In this document: positions 26,901-38,760 of the stretch, piece after piece
Layout: every line of letters starts with the position of its first letter
Position numbering within the stretch: position 1 is the first letter of the stretch
Source: Amia ocellicauda
Taxonomy: Eukaryota > Chordata > Actinopteri > Amiiformes > Amiidae
Reading direction: 5' to 3'
Assembly: GCF_036373705.1 (NCBI RefSeq)
Contig: NC_089858.1
Coordinates: forward strand, 29,718,249-29,782,248
DNA: 64,000 nt
The notes under the pieces: generated by a model
Databases searched by the model: none
Told to the model about the DNA's origin: nothing
The model's input: only the letters and a program-made list of their open reading frames with translations
Made by a program: the position numbers and the translations under genes

Positions 26901-29900
26901 GCTGTTTTTGAGCTGTCTGATAACTAATACAGCAGTATATTACAGGCTAGAGTGGGGTAATACATTCTCATTATATATTGCTATTGATGTGTACTGTGCT
27001 ATGCAATTCGCCCCCCCACCCCACAGTCTCTTATAGTTCAGTTCAGTTAAATCTATCATATTAGTAGTATTACATACAGTTTGGATTTTTTATTTTATTT
27101 TAGGGAAATAACAACATCAGAGAACCATGTGGTAACAACTCAAATAGAGTTGGTCAGGGTGCTTTCTGGATTTTCTACACCAGTTTGGCTTTGGTTAGTT
27201 TATCAAGGGTGGATACGTTTACACGGTGCCCAGTGGCGTATTTGTTAATGCAAAGGTCGTATATTGACAGTAGTTCTTGAAAAGATTCCTGGCGCGTCGA
27301 GAGAGGGAGTTGCTGTTGAAAAGTTGCCAATCTTAATGATTTCATTGTCCTTTTGATAGTAACACCACCTTCAAAACCTCCAGCAATATCTGCATCTGAA
27401 CCTGTGTGCCTCTCTTTGTTCTCTCCCCCGTGTGTGTGTACAGGGAGACTTCCAGCATGCCTTTAATTCCCTTGGGACTGAAGGAGACCAAAGAGGTAGA
27501 CTTCTCTGTTCCATTCAAGGTATGTTACAATTGTACAACACTTCTACCTATTACTTATACTAATCAAAAATCATAATCATAATAATGATGATAATGGTTT
27601 ACCCTGGACAGATCTCACAGTGTTGCAAAGAAAAACATTTTTTTTTCAAGAATAAGGGATCACTTTATCTCCACTCAAAAACCAGATCTGTGTCTGATAC
27701 CATTAACTATGCAGATCACGAGAGTGTGTTGAGTTCTTGCTTTAACACATTTCTGTATCAGCCCACCATAAAACTCCTTGATTTACTGTCCTTACAAAGA
27801 CAATTGAGGGGTTGAGCACCAGCCATACTTCCAGGGCATAATTATCCTGCGTCTAATGATAAGGTATCAGTCTCCTTCCTTGTGTTGAGACGGCACTGCT
27901 TTGGAAGCCTTTGTGTACCGAAATATTTGGATTGTGTTCTTTGAGGAAACTTTGAGGAAAATGATGAAGTGTCTTATTCAGGTTTCAAAGGAGCGGTGTC
28001 CTATTTTAATGAATATTTCCTGTTATGTCTGACGTAAGGTGTGTCCTGTCTGTGCAATGTGCGCTTACCTTCCCATGTCTCTGTGACAGGACTTTATCTT
28101 GGAACATTACAGTGAAGATGGTTCCAGCTACGAAGAGCAGATTGCAGACCTTATGGATTTACGAAAGGTAAAATATGCGGTTGTGCTGCAGCCAACACAT
28201 ATTCAGACTAGTTCAACAGCTACATTGCAGGAGTGCCGTTAAAAATTAACCATAGCCCTGTTTTCAACTCTTGATGTTGATGATTATATACTACATAGAA
28301 CTGTCAAAAGAACGTGATTATTATAATGAATAATGCATAATACCAAAGATAATTTTATACTCATTTCAGTAGATCCATTTTACTGCCCCTCATCTCATCT
28401 AGTTTTACCATTTTCCCTACGTCTCTTTTCCCACATCTCTGCATGTGCATTTTCAACATGGTATTTCCATTGGAAACTTTTTACCTCAGCTTTGGCATGA
28501 GTAAAAGACTTAAGACACTCAGGATTGGTTTTAATTTATTTTATGAAGAGTCTAAGTTATAAGTCTAACGAACAACATGCATTTAAAACCTTCAATCTAA
28601 GGGCTACAGACCCTTCATTTAATTACGAGGATCTCGATTACAAAATTAGCATGATTTTTCATTCATTCTTATAAGAGGAATTTATTGATTCTAGTTGTAA
28701 GTGATGATCCTGCTTCAGTTGTCCTCCTCAGTTCCCTGTGTCAGTGTCCTCTGTCTCTTGTGCGCAGGCCTGTCGTACTCCCAGCAGAAATGACACTGGA
28801 GTGGAGCTTCTGGCCAGTTACTTCAGTCAGCTCTCTTTTGTGGAGAACAGATTCTTCCCTCCAAGCAGACAGATGGGAATATTCTTCACATGGTGAGTCT
28901 GAGTTACGATGTCATAAAACTTACTTGGTGCTCCAACACCCACCACCTGGCCAGTGAAATGGAAGAAAATGAGGCCTGGTACTGTCTGCCAGTAAAAACC
29001 AAAGTCTGAGTCTGAATATGAGAATGGAATAATAATTGTGAATGTCTAGAAAATAATAGAGGGCAAGTCCAGTTATTGATGTGTTATGAAGAAATAAAGT
29101 TATTATAGAGATGGAGGCTTGCCATTGACAATTAATTAAGTACTGGTGGCTTACAGGTGAAGAAGGATTCCATTATTGCCAAAACTACAACCCTACACAA
29201 TGTACAAACTGTATCAACATTTAACCTGTCCTAAAATATAATCATCACAGTCCTTCGTTTCTGCAAACTTCAACAAAATGTTTTTTTCTGCATTGGCTGT
29301 GTCAGATTTGGGTTAAAGAGGGTGTTTGTAATGCATTTGTCTAGCTGAAGTGTTCTGGTCACTGCTTAGCTCCATGAACTCCCGACTGTGACAATGCCGT
29401 GTCTGTCCACAGGTATGACTCCTTCACGGGAGTGCCTGTATGCCAGCAGAACATCTCTCTGGAGAAGGCCAGTGTGCTGTTCAATATGGGCGCGCTGTAC
29501 ACACAGATTGGCACACGCTGCGACCGGCAGACAAAGAAAAGCCTGGAGGATGCCATCGACAGCTTTCAGAAGGGTGCAGGTAGGAAAATAAATATAAATC
29601 GGCACATCCAGGTATATATTATGAAGCATATTTTATACGTATGGAGCATGTGCAGGATTAAAAAATATCTATAATATATATATATCTGATATGCATATAT
29701 TTGACATTTCTTCTTAACTTATATGTTCAAGAGGTCCTTCGATATTTTTCTCTAGCCTTGGAGTATATTATAGCATTGGAATATATTTATGAAATGTGCT
29801 TTAAGAATTTTTATTCGTCTTTCTCAATAGCACTGAGAAACAGATCTGATTCGAAGTCTGACAGCTTTTTATTATATTTCACTTGGGTCACAAATTGACT

Positions 29901-32543
29901 TCAGGGAAAAATTGAACTACATGGGAGTTTATAGCACTCAAAATGTTACATCCCCCATCTTACTGTGGATTGTTAATGCGTTTCGAAATCTATGAAAATA
30001 CCTATTTTACATTTATCTATAAATAGCACGATATAACTTTGGGAAGTCATTGGGAATTAAATAGGATTTATTTAGACCTATAAAACCATCTGCATTCACA
30101 CACAGTTAGGCATATTAATAAATTACATAGATTTCAAGAATTCTGTCATAATGTGGAGTAATTAAGACTGTTAAATAAAGACTGTTTTAACATCTATTTC
30201 AAGTGAGTACAGTAGATATAAATCCATGTACTTGTGTAAAAGCTCCATAGAAGATCATTTTACAGGTGCCTTCTCATTCCGTGCTACTGTTTTGAAATGC
30301 AGGCCAGTCACCCTTTAACAACACAATTGTATTTGCTGACAGGGAAATATGGGGGGTGTGGGCATTAAGGTTAATACTTAGTGGAGTGTCACAGGGTAGT
30401 AAATAAATGCTCACTTTGTTCTGTTCCTGGGATCCTGAAATATCGAAACCCTTTGGAGATAGTAAAGAACAAAAACTTGTAGTGCTTTGGGACAGATTTC
30501 CTTTTAACCCCCTCCCCTTGTTTTCCTGGAGTACAATACTACCTCTTACACAATGTTCCTTTGTGAAGGTGATTTACCTAGTGGTTAGATCTATGGTTTT
30601 TAAGAGCTCACATCTTTGCGGGTCAGACATTCAGCATTCACTCTCAGTTACCAGCTCTTTTTTGTGGGTTCAGTGTGTGTGTGTATGTATGTGTATATAT
30701 ATATATATATATATAATGTATCCCTGAGGTAGTTTCACATCGTACCGAAACTGTATGGTCTATTGGAGAAACTTGCTGTACCAGTTCTCATGAAAGCAGG
30801 GATAGAGGTTATATTAAGCAGTAATGGTCTAACATCCACATACAGTGCGAGAACAATACTTTTCTGTAATAAAATGGTAAAGACAAAGCCTATACCAAAT
30901 CTGCTTGATGTGGTGCGTCTTTAATCTTACTGAGGAGTTGTGGGTAACAAGCACTCTATGTAAAACAGCACAGTGAATCAACTGATCCTAAAAGACAGCA
31001 TGTTGTATTTGTTCCATTGCAAAATAATTTAATTGCACCATTTTTCTGCTTTTTAGGAATTGATTTTGGCTTTGCAGTTAGTGGACCTGGGATCAATATA
31101 ATTATTTTGATGTATAATGTGTGATGTGTAATGTCTGAACATTTCCCCAAATTTAAATAATATTTGTATTATGTTTGTATTTAAGTATTTTTTGTAAGGT
31201 AATTATTTGAAAATATTTAAATGTAAGAAAATATAATCCATTATTTTAGCAGAAGCCGGTGTAACTGGTAAATTGATAACATGCTTAAACAAGGGGTTAA
31301 CTTGCTTTTTGTTCAGGATAACAATTAGTCTTTAATTACTGCTTGCTTAGTGGAAATAGTGGAAAATATGTCAGCTGTTTTCTCCCAGGCCTGGTGGTGA
31401 CATGTATTTCTGTCATACCACACTACTCAAAAAGCAGATATTGTAGCAATGTCTGTTTCCACTATTACCTCTCCTTTTGTGTAATCAGTGTACTGGATTA
31501 TAAATGTTGCCTAAAGTCAACCAACCAATCAGAAATATAATTTTCATTTCATAGAGTACTTGTATACAAACTAAAACCAGATGTAAGCTTTGTGCAATGA
31601 TTCATGCATATGGCATAGGAGGAAAAGCATTGCATATAATACAGAAACGTTCTAAGTTTAAAGCTTATAAACCATAAGTAACACATGAAAACTGTTATGG
31701 ACAGCAAATGATAAACAGTAACTGCTTTAAAAACGAATGCGAGTCCTACAAGCAGGAACCAGAACCACTTGTTGTCTTTCCCAGTCTTACGAGTCCCAGT
31801 CTTTTATTTTTTTACTTATCTTTCACTTTTTTATGTTAAAGAAAATACCCAGAAGGAATCTGACGAATGCGGGAGCAGCCGCACGCATGTCAATAACACG
31901 GCATACACCCATTCAAACAAACGCTGGCTGCAAAACCTGCTCTTTATGTGGCCAACTCAAGAATGTAGCCTCAAGCTTATGAGCGCTGTGACTGAGAGTT
32001 GTGTCTGTGTGTGTCTACAGGGGTGCTGAACTACCTGAAGGAGACGTTCACCCACACGCCTAGCTATGACATGAGCCCTGCTATGCTCAGTATGCTCATC
32101 AAAATGATGCTGGCCCAGGCGCAGGAGTGCCTGTTCGAGAAGATTGCCCTGCCTGGCATCAAGAATGAGTATTTCTCCCTGTTCAGAATGGCACAGGAGG
32201 CTGCCAAGGTATATTACTTGTATTATTATTATTCGATTCTTTGCAGGCTCTTAACCAGGACGACTTGGTTCCCAGAAAATATGCCCAAATTAGGAAATAA
32301 ATATAATACCATCAGGGCAAGAAATTACAATTACAAGTTTAGTCTTGATGTAACTAGGAGCAAGTGTAAAATACAGTCTTATTCTATGTTGGGTTTTAAA
32401 GGTTGAGGTCAGAGTAGAAAATATGGTAAAATTGACAACAGTGCTATGTACAGTAGATTCAAAACCGGTATAAGAACCAAAAGCACAATAAAAGAAACAC
32501 CCTCTTTCCTGTTCGCAACTCACACTGGGGATTTTTGAACTAG

Positions 32544-32602
<59 letters not shown>

Positions 32603-35600
32603 AATTGTTTTTGCTTTTTCATGCTATTTCCATGTAATAAGACTCCACAGCATGGATCAGTTTTCCAGAGCGCTGTCACTGCTGCAGTATAGTGGTTAAT
32701 CTCCGAAACTGAACAGGAAATGTTCTAGAAAAACTTTTTCAACAAAAAAGTTTTCAACAAAAGCCCCCAAAAAAACCAGAAACATCAGTTTCCTGATTAT
32801 GGGCACTTATTTGCATCGGCCACATTTCCTTGTATGTTGCACTGTACTTGGGTTGGGTTTTAAGGTAATCCAGTGGATTTTAAACTTGTGTTTGCATGTG
32901 TGTATGTACCAGGTGGGAGAGGCGTATGATTTGGTATACCAGTCAATGATTCAGACTCCAGTGAAAGACAACGTCCCATTCTTTTGGTCAACCATGGCAC
33001 AAGTGAAGATCAACCACTACAGATCCCTGGCACATTATTTTGTAGCCACAGCGCTGCTAGATCACCAGTGTAAGTAAAATAATTGACTGGTTTTATTTAA
33101 TTAACTTCCCTTACTGATTGTCAGTCTTCTATCTTAGTATATCAGCTGAGCCAAGAAATACCATTTCTGATCCAAGACCAAGACTTTGGTGTCAGGCAGT
33201 GGTGAAACACTGGTGAAAGGCTATGATAATTGCTCAGTCTTAGTCTAAAGACACATTCAACAGGCCTTCAGTTATGTATTGAAAACAGCCAGAGAGAGGC
33301 TATCAATCAGAAGATTGTGCAAGATGCAGGTCAGCAGGCTACATAATTTAAAAACATTCTCATATAGCCAGAGTGGCGGTTTAGAAACCCTGAAGGAGAC
33401 TGCGTTCTAGACTCTGTCATTACTCTAGTGTGGGGAAAAGGACATAAGGTCATTATATAATGCTTTTTTCCAGCAACAGTATACAACAGCATGCACCTTA
33501 CTGTTATAATCCAGGGGTGACTGGCTAATTCGGAAACAAACAATTTCCCTCAGTCTCTTTTGTTATTCACCACATTTATCACTAAATGTCTTCCAGGTCA
33601 GTAACGATGTACTCTGTGAAGACTGCAGTGCGAATTGAACAAAAACACACTTAGGAAGTTTGTCTTAGTTTGCACTCATATTGTTTTTCAGCAAGTCATC
33701 AAGATGTTTTGTTACCCTGGACTCTCAACCTTTTTATACTTCTGTAAAAGGTTTTTAATATCTAGAACAGCTGAAATTGTAGAGCCACTGTCATTGGTTG
33801 GTCTGGCATGAACATTGGATATGGTACAGTTCTGTATTTGTGACCCTTGTGTCTGTGTGTTTGCCCAGTGAACCCCAGTGATGACGAGGACCACCAGGAG
33901 AAAGCCATGTCTCAGCTGTATGACAGTATGCCTGAGGGACACTCCCCTCTGGACATCCTCAAGAGCAAGGATGAGCGCACACGCCTAGGTAACAATCAGG
34001 ACTCATTGACCCGGCCTAGGGTTTGTCACCACTGGTCTCTTACATTCAAAACTACAGTAGTGTCTGATTGCTTGATCATTACAATGTCACTCAGGACTGG
34101 GTTTGAAGGATCTGGGCCCAGCTGATCTGAGAAATGCAGACCTTTACGAAATCCAAATTAAGATTCACTCTTTCTAAATGACAGAACATATCATACACTA
34201 AGATCTTTGTAGATTTGATTGTAGCTAATGTTACAAAGGAGATCGAAGATTTAGTTCTCTTTGGTAAAAAACAACAACAAAAAAACAAAAGAAGTTATTT
34301 ATTTTATGGGTTTTTGCCATTGTTGGGTCTAAAATAGCACTTAAACATTAAATCAATTTCTTCTTGTTACACAAATGGCAAACCAGCAATTTTAGCATTT
34401 ATATTCCTCAAAGCCTGGATACAGCGGTCTGGTTACAGCATCTGGATTTCATGTGTATACATATGTGTCCAATGAAAAAAAATCAAATGGAAATTTTATC
34501 GGTAATATAAAAGAGTTAGCCTCTCGGCTCGTCTGCTGCCCATTTCTGGTTGGGAATGATGTTCCTATGAATGATGCAATTGTTTAAAAAAAATAAACGA
34601 GAGAGGAGCTGTAAAGACAGGATGGTAGAGACTGAATTGTGGTTCATCATGGGGATACAGCAGCAACAGAACTGGGCTTTTATTACAGGACAGTGGTAGC
34701 AAATGCATAACAGCCATATTTATTTGTATTTGCAACTACTGTATATTAATGTCATTTGATTAAGATTTGTTTTGCTGAATGTCTGTAGTCAATGTAAATT
34801 GCTTTCTCCCAGGGAAAGCACACTTGCGGAAGGCGATCACAGGCCACGAGGAGGCGCTGCGGATCAACAGCCTGTGTCGCCACCTGAAGAAGCTGGACAT
34901 CCTGAACGAAATCCTGCAGGTCAGCCACAAGCGCTCAATGGCCAAGTACTCCCAGCACGACAATGAGGATGACTTTGCTGACTACCTGGAAGCTCCAGAC
35001 ATCATCTGTGAGTTTGTGACACTGTTTACACCCTCGGCAGATCCCTATTCTACACCTATAACAAATGATGGAGACAAACCAGCAGCCACAAACCAATAGC
35101 TCAAAAGCCAAAGTTCATTACCAGATGTTCATTCTTACTTCATTGTGTTATCTTGCAAAATCCTCACTCCACCCAAGCTCTCCTCCTGCCTCCTGCCTCC
35201 TGCCTCCTGCCTCTCGCCTCTCGCCTCTCGCCTCTCGCCTCTCGCCTCTCGCCTCTCCCATCACAAAGGATGCCGGCTTCCTGCTTTTATCCAGGAGTCG
35301 GCCAATCGGGTGCCCTGCAGGTCAGGTGCTTCCCATGCATTAGTCATCTCCCTTGCCCACCCCAGCGCTGTGCCACAATATATATAGTTTAAAAAATGTA
35401 ATTGACTAAATAACTCTGTTATCCACTGCAGAGACATTGGGGAAAAAATATGGATGTTATTATTGTTTTTTTTGTTAACTTATGTCTGTTAACATCTTTA
35501 TTTTTCTCCCCCATTAGCAAAAGCAGAGCAGAGAGCAGAAATGATACTACCTACAGCCGCCAAGGTGAAAGTCAAAGACATTTTCCAGAAACTGGTATGT

Positions 35601-35934
35601 GGGCTACTAATTCTTTCTAATAACAAAGATCACTTTTTTTTTTTTTTTTTACAAAAACCTTTAAAGGCTTTATTCAAAAACAATGCTTACTTTTTGTTTT
35701 ACATACAATACAAAGACTCATTAAGAAAATTAAGTAAATCGTGAACCATGGTTTTTGAATACAGCTGGTTGTGTATGTTGAACCTGTTAGGGAACCATGA
35801 CACATACAGAGGGCTGTGTAATTGGATTCTGTATTTTTGCCAGGCCTGTAAAATGTTTTTGGCTTGCATGTCATGCTGGGTTCTTACCTATATGGAAAAC
35901 TATATGTTTTAATATATTTGTTATATATTTAGAA

Positions 35935-36014
<80 letters not shown>

Positions 36015-37265
36015 TGGGGGAAAAAAGTATTTGATCCCCTGCTGATTTTGTACGTTTGCCCACTGACAAAGAAATGATCAGTCTATAATTTTAATGGTAG
36101 GTGTATTTTAACAGTGAGAGACAGAATAACAACAAAAAAATCCAGAAAAATGCATTTCAAAAAAGTTATAAATTGATTTGCATGTTAATGAGTGAAATAA
36201 GTATTTGACCCCTTCGACTTAGTACTTGGAGGCAAAACCCTTGTTGGCAATCACAGAGGTCAGACATTTCTTGTAGTCGGCCACCAGGTTTGCACACATC
36301 TCAGGAGGGATTTTGTCCCACTCCTCTTTGCAGATCCTCTCCAAGTCATTAAGGTTTCGAGGCTGACGTTTGGCAACTCGAACCTTCAGCTCCCTCCACA
36401 GATTTTCTATGGGATTAAGGTCTGGAGACTGGCTAGGCCACTCCAGGACCTTAATGTGCTTCTTCTTGAGCCACTCCTTTGTTGCCTTGGCTGTGTGTTT
36501 TGGGTCATTGTCATGCTGGAATACCCATCCATGACCCATTTTCAATGCCCTGGCTGAGGGAAGGAGGTTCTCACCCAAGATTTGACGGTACATGGCCCCG
36601 TCCATCGTCCCTTTGATGCGGTGCAGTTGTCCTGTCCCCTTAGCAGAAAAATACCCCCAAAGCATAATGTTTCCACCTCCATGTTTGACGGTGGGGATGG
36701 TGTTCTTGGGGTCATAGGCAGCATTCCTCCTCCTCCAAACACGGTGAGTTGAGTTGATGCCAAAGAGCTCGATTTTGGTCTCATCTGACCACAACACTTT
36801 CACCCAGTTCTCCTCTGAATCATTCAGATGTTCATTGGCAAACTTCAGACGGGCCTGTACATGTGCTTTCTTGAGCAGGGGGACCTTGCGGGCGCTGCAG
36901 GATTTCAGTCCTTCACGGCGTAGTGTGTTACCAATTGTTTTCTTGGTGACAATGGTCCCAGCTGCCTTGAGATCATTAACAAGATCCTCCCGTGTAGTTC
37001 TGGGCTGATTCCTCACCGTTCTCATGATCATTGAAACTCCACGAGGTGAGATCTTGCATGGAGCCCCAGACCGAGGGAGACTGACAGTTATTTTGTGTTT
37101 CTTCCATTTGTGAATAATCGCACCAACCGTTGTCACCTTCTCACCAAGCTGCTTGGCAATGGTCTTGTAGCCCATTCCAGCCTTGTGTAGGTCTAAAAAT
37201 CATCATTTCTTTGTCAGTGGGCAAACGTACAAAATCAGCAGGGGATCAAATACTTTTTTCCCTCA

Positions 37266-37315
<50 letters not shown>

Positions 37316-38722
37316 ATACACACGTACACACACATATATTATGTGAGTTTTCCATATGGGTAAGGTTTAAGTGGTGTAATACTAACAATATTAACTGGGC
37401 GCACACTGGATGGATGAGTTTTTAAGACAATATTAAAGTTCCCTTGGTGTGCAATGTGGAGGATAAAACATCTCTCAACTGTCATAAAGAGTTATAAATA
37501 TTGATGACTATCTGGCTTTCTATGAATTTCATGAAGTACTTCATTGAATCACACAATTTATGATCTCCATCCCTTAATTGTATTCTATAAGGTTTTATTT
37601 GTTGTGTTGTTCCACAAATAAACAGTTGCTATACAGGCTTTTCACACTGTATTGGGAGCACATATGCAGACATCAATAATATCTTCAGCATACGGTAGAT
37701 TCGAGCAGGTGCACGTTGCATGTGCTCTCCTCTGCTTTCTCTGAAGAATGCTTTTTGGAGATAGTGGTCTGGTGGAAGTAGGTTAGCAAATGTGAACATA
37801 AGCAGACACCACACAGTTTTTGTCATGTCATTCGAGAGTGCTCAATTATCACAATTTTGCCAGCAAGCTCAGGACTCTAGCTAACCCCACTAAGAGACTG
37901 AAAAGAGTCATAAATCATAGCTGGTGAGGTGAATGATTCGGTGATAAAAGGTCTGATCAAAGTAAAGATCAAGAAGCCAACACTATCATCCCTCATCTAC
38001 TGGCAGAACAAAGAAGAGACCAGCTCTTCTTATCAATCACAGAAACATAAAAGACAAAAGTACTGAAGACTTTTGTCAAAACATATGTTCACTAGATCTA
38101 CAGAATAGTTTTAAATCGGCCTGCTCCTATGTGCTCCAGATTTTCTTCAAAGTGGAACCCAAGATTTGACAGTAAAGCAATACCAGACATTATTGTTATT
38201 GTATTGAGTTGTTTTTGCACTTGCTTTGTTCCCTTAAAAATAGTGACTTAAATCCCATGAAACACAAACAAGCGCCCAGAAGCTGTCTGTCTGATCTGTA
38301 TTGTTGAAGCTGCACAAGCAGCAGGTGCAATAAAGGACAACTGGGTATGCAGTTGGTTACTTCCCGAGTAGAAATTGCTCAGTCTACCTTCTGTTACCCT
38401 TCATTAAACCAAGTTCATGGCCCGGAACTGACCCACAGTCACACAGCATCTTGTAAGGGCGTGCAGTCAGCTCGCTGTAGCAGTGCTGTGGGTCTGAGCT
38501 GCTGTGGTGATGGTGTTTGTGTGTCACAGGGCCCTCTGTCAGTGTTTTCAGCCAAGCAGAGGTGGACGGCCCCCCGTACACTGCGGCTGCACAAGGAGGA
38601 TGGGGTCCTGGGCTTCACTATGAAGGGGGACTCGCCGGTACAGGTCCACTCCCTCGACCCCCTGAGCCTGGCTGCGGTGAGTAGCACACACACACACTTG
38701 TAACACACACTCACAGAATCAC

Positions 38723-38760
<38 letters not shown>

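Larger units (their letters stand above)
27520..29412 (+). other. RHPN2 introns 4-6 (between exons)
   Basis: The intervals 27520-28089, 28168-28767 and 28893-29412 are ordinary AT-rich introns in which no element was recognised. Confidence 0.75.
29580..32020 (+). other. RHPN2 intron 7
   Basis: 2.4 kb holding a plus-strand SINE-like relic (30560-30660), a GT/TA run (30672-30715) and AT-rich sequence without a supported gene. Confidence 0.75.
32209..34812 (+). other. RHPN2 introns 8-10 (between exons)
   Basis: The intervals 32209-32912, 33070-33868 and 33989-34812. The first holds an AAT microsatellite; the others show no recognised element. Confidence 0.75.
35595..38529 (+). other. RHPN2 intron 12
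   Basis: 2.9 kb intron hosting a Tc1 element (36012-37268) between two TA microsatellite arms. The remainder, 37320-38529, shows no recognised gene. Confidence 0.85.

Noticed and set aside
35065..35392. Three overlapping Ser/Pro/Leu-rich frames
   Set aside because: They are products of the 7-bp minisatellite in RHPN2 intron 11; a 7-bp unit keeps all frames open.
36542..37008. Shorter frames overlapping the first Tc1 transposase on both strands
   Set aside because: Shadows of the transposase coding sequence, which carries the DDE residues in the longer frame.
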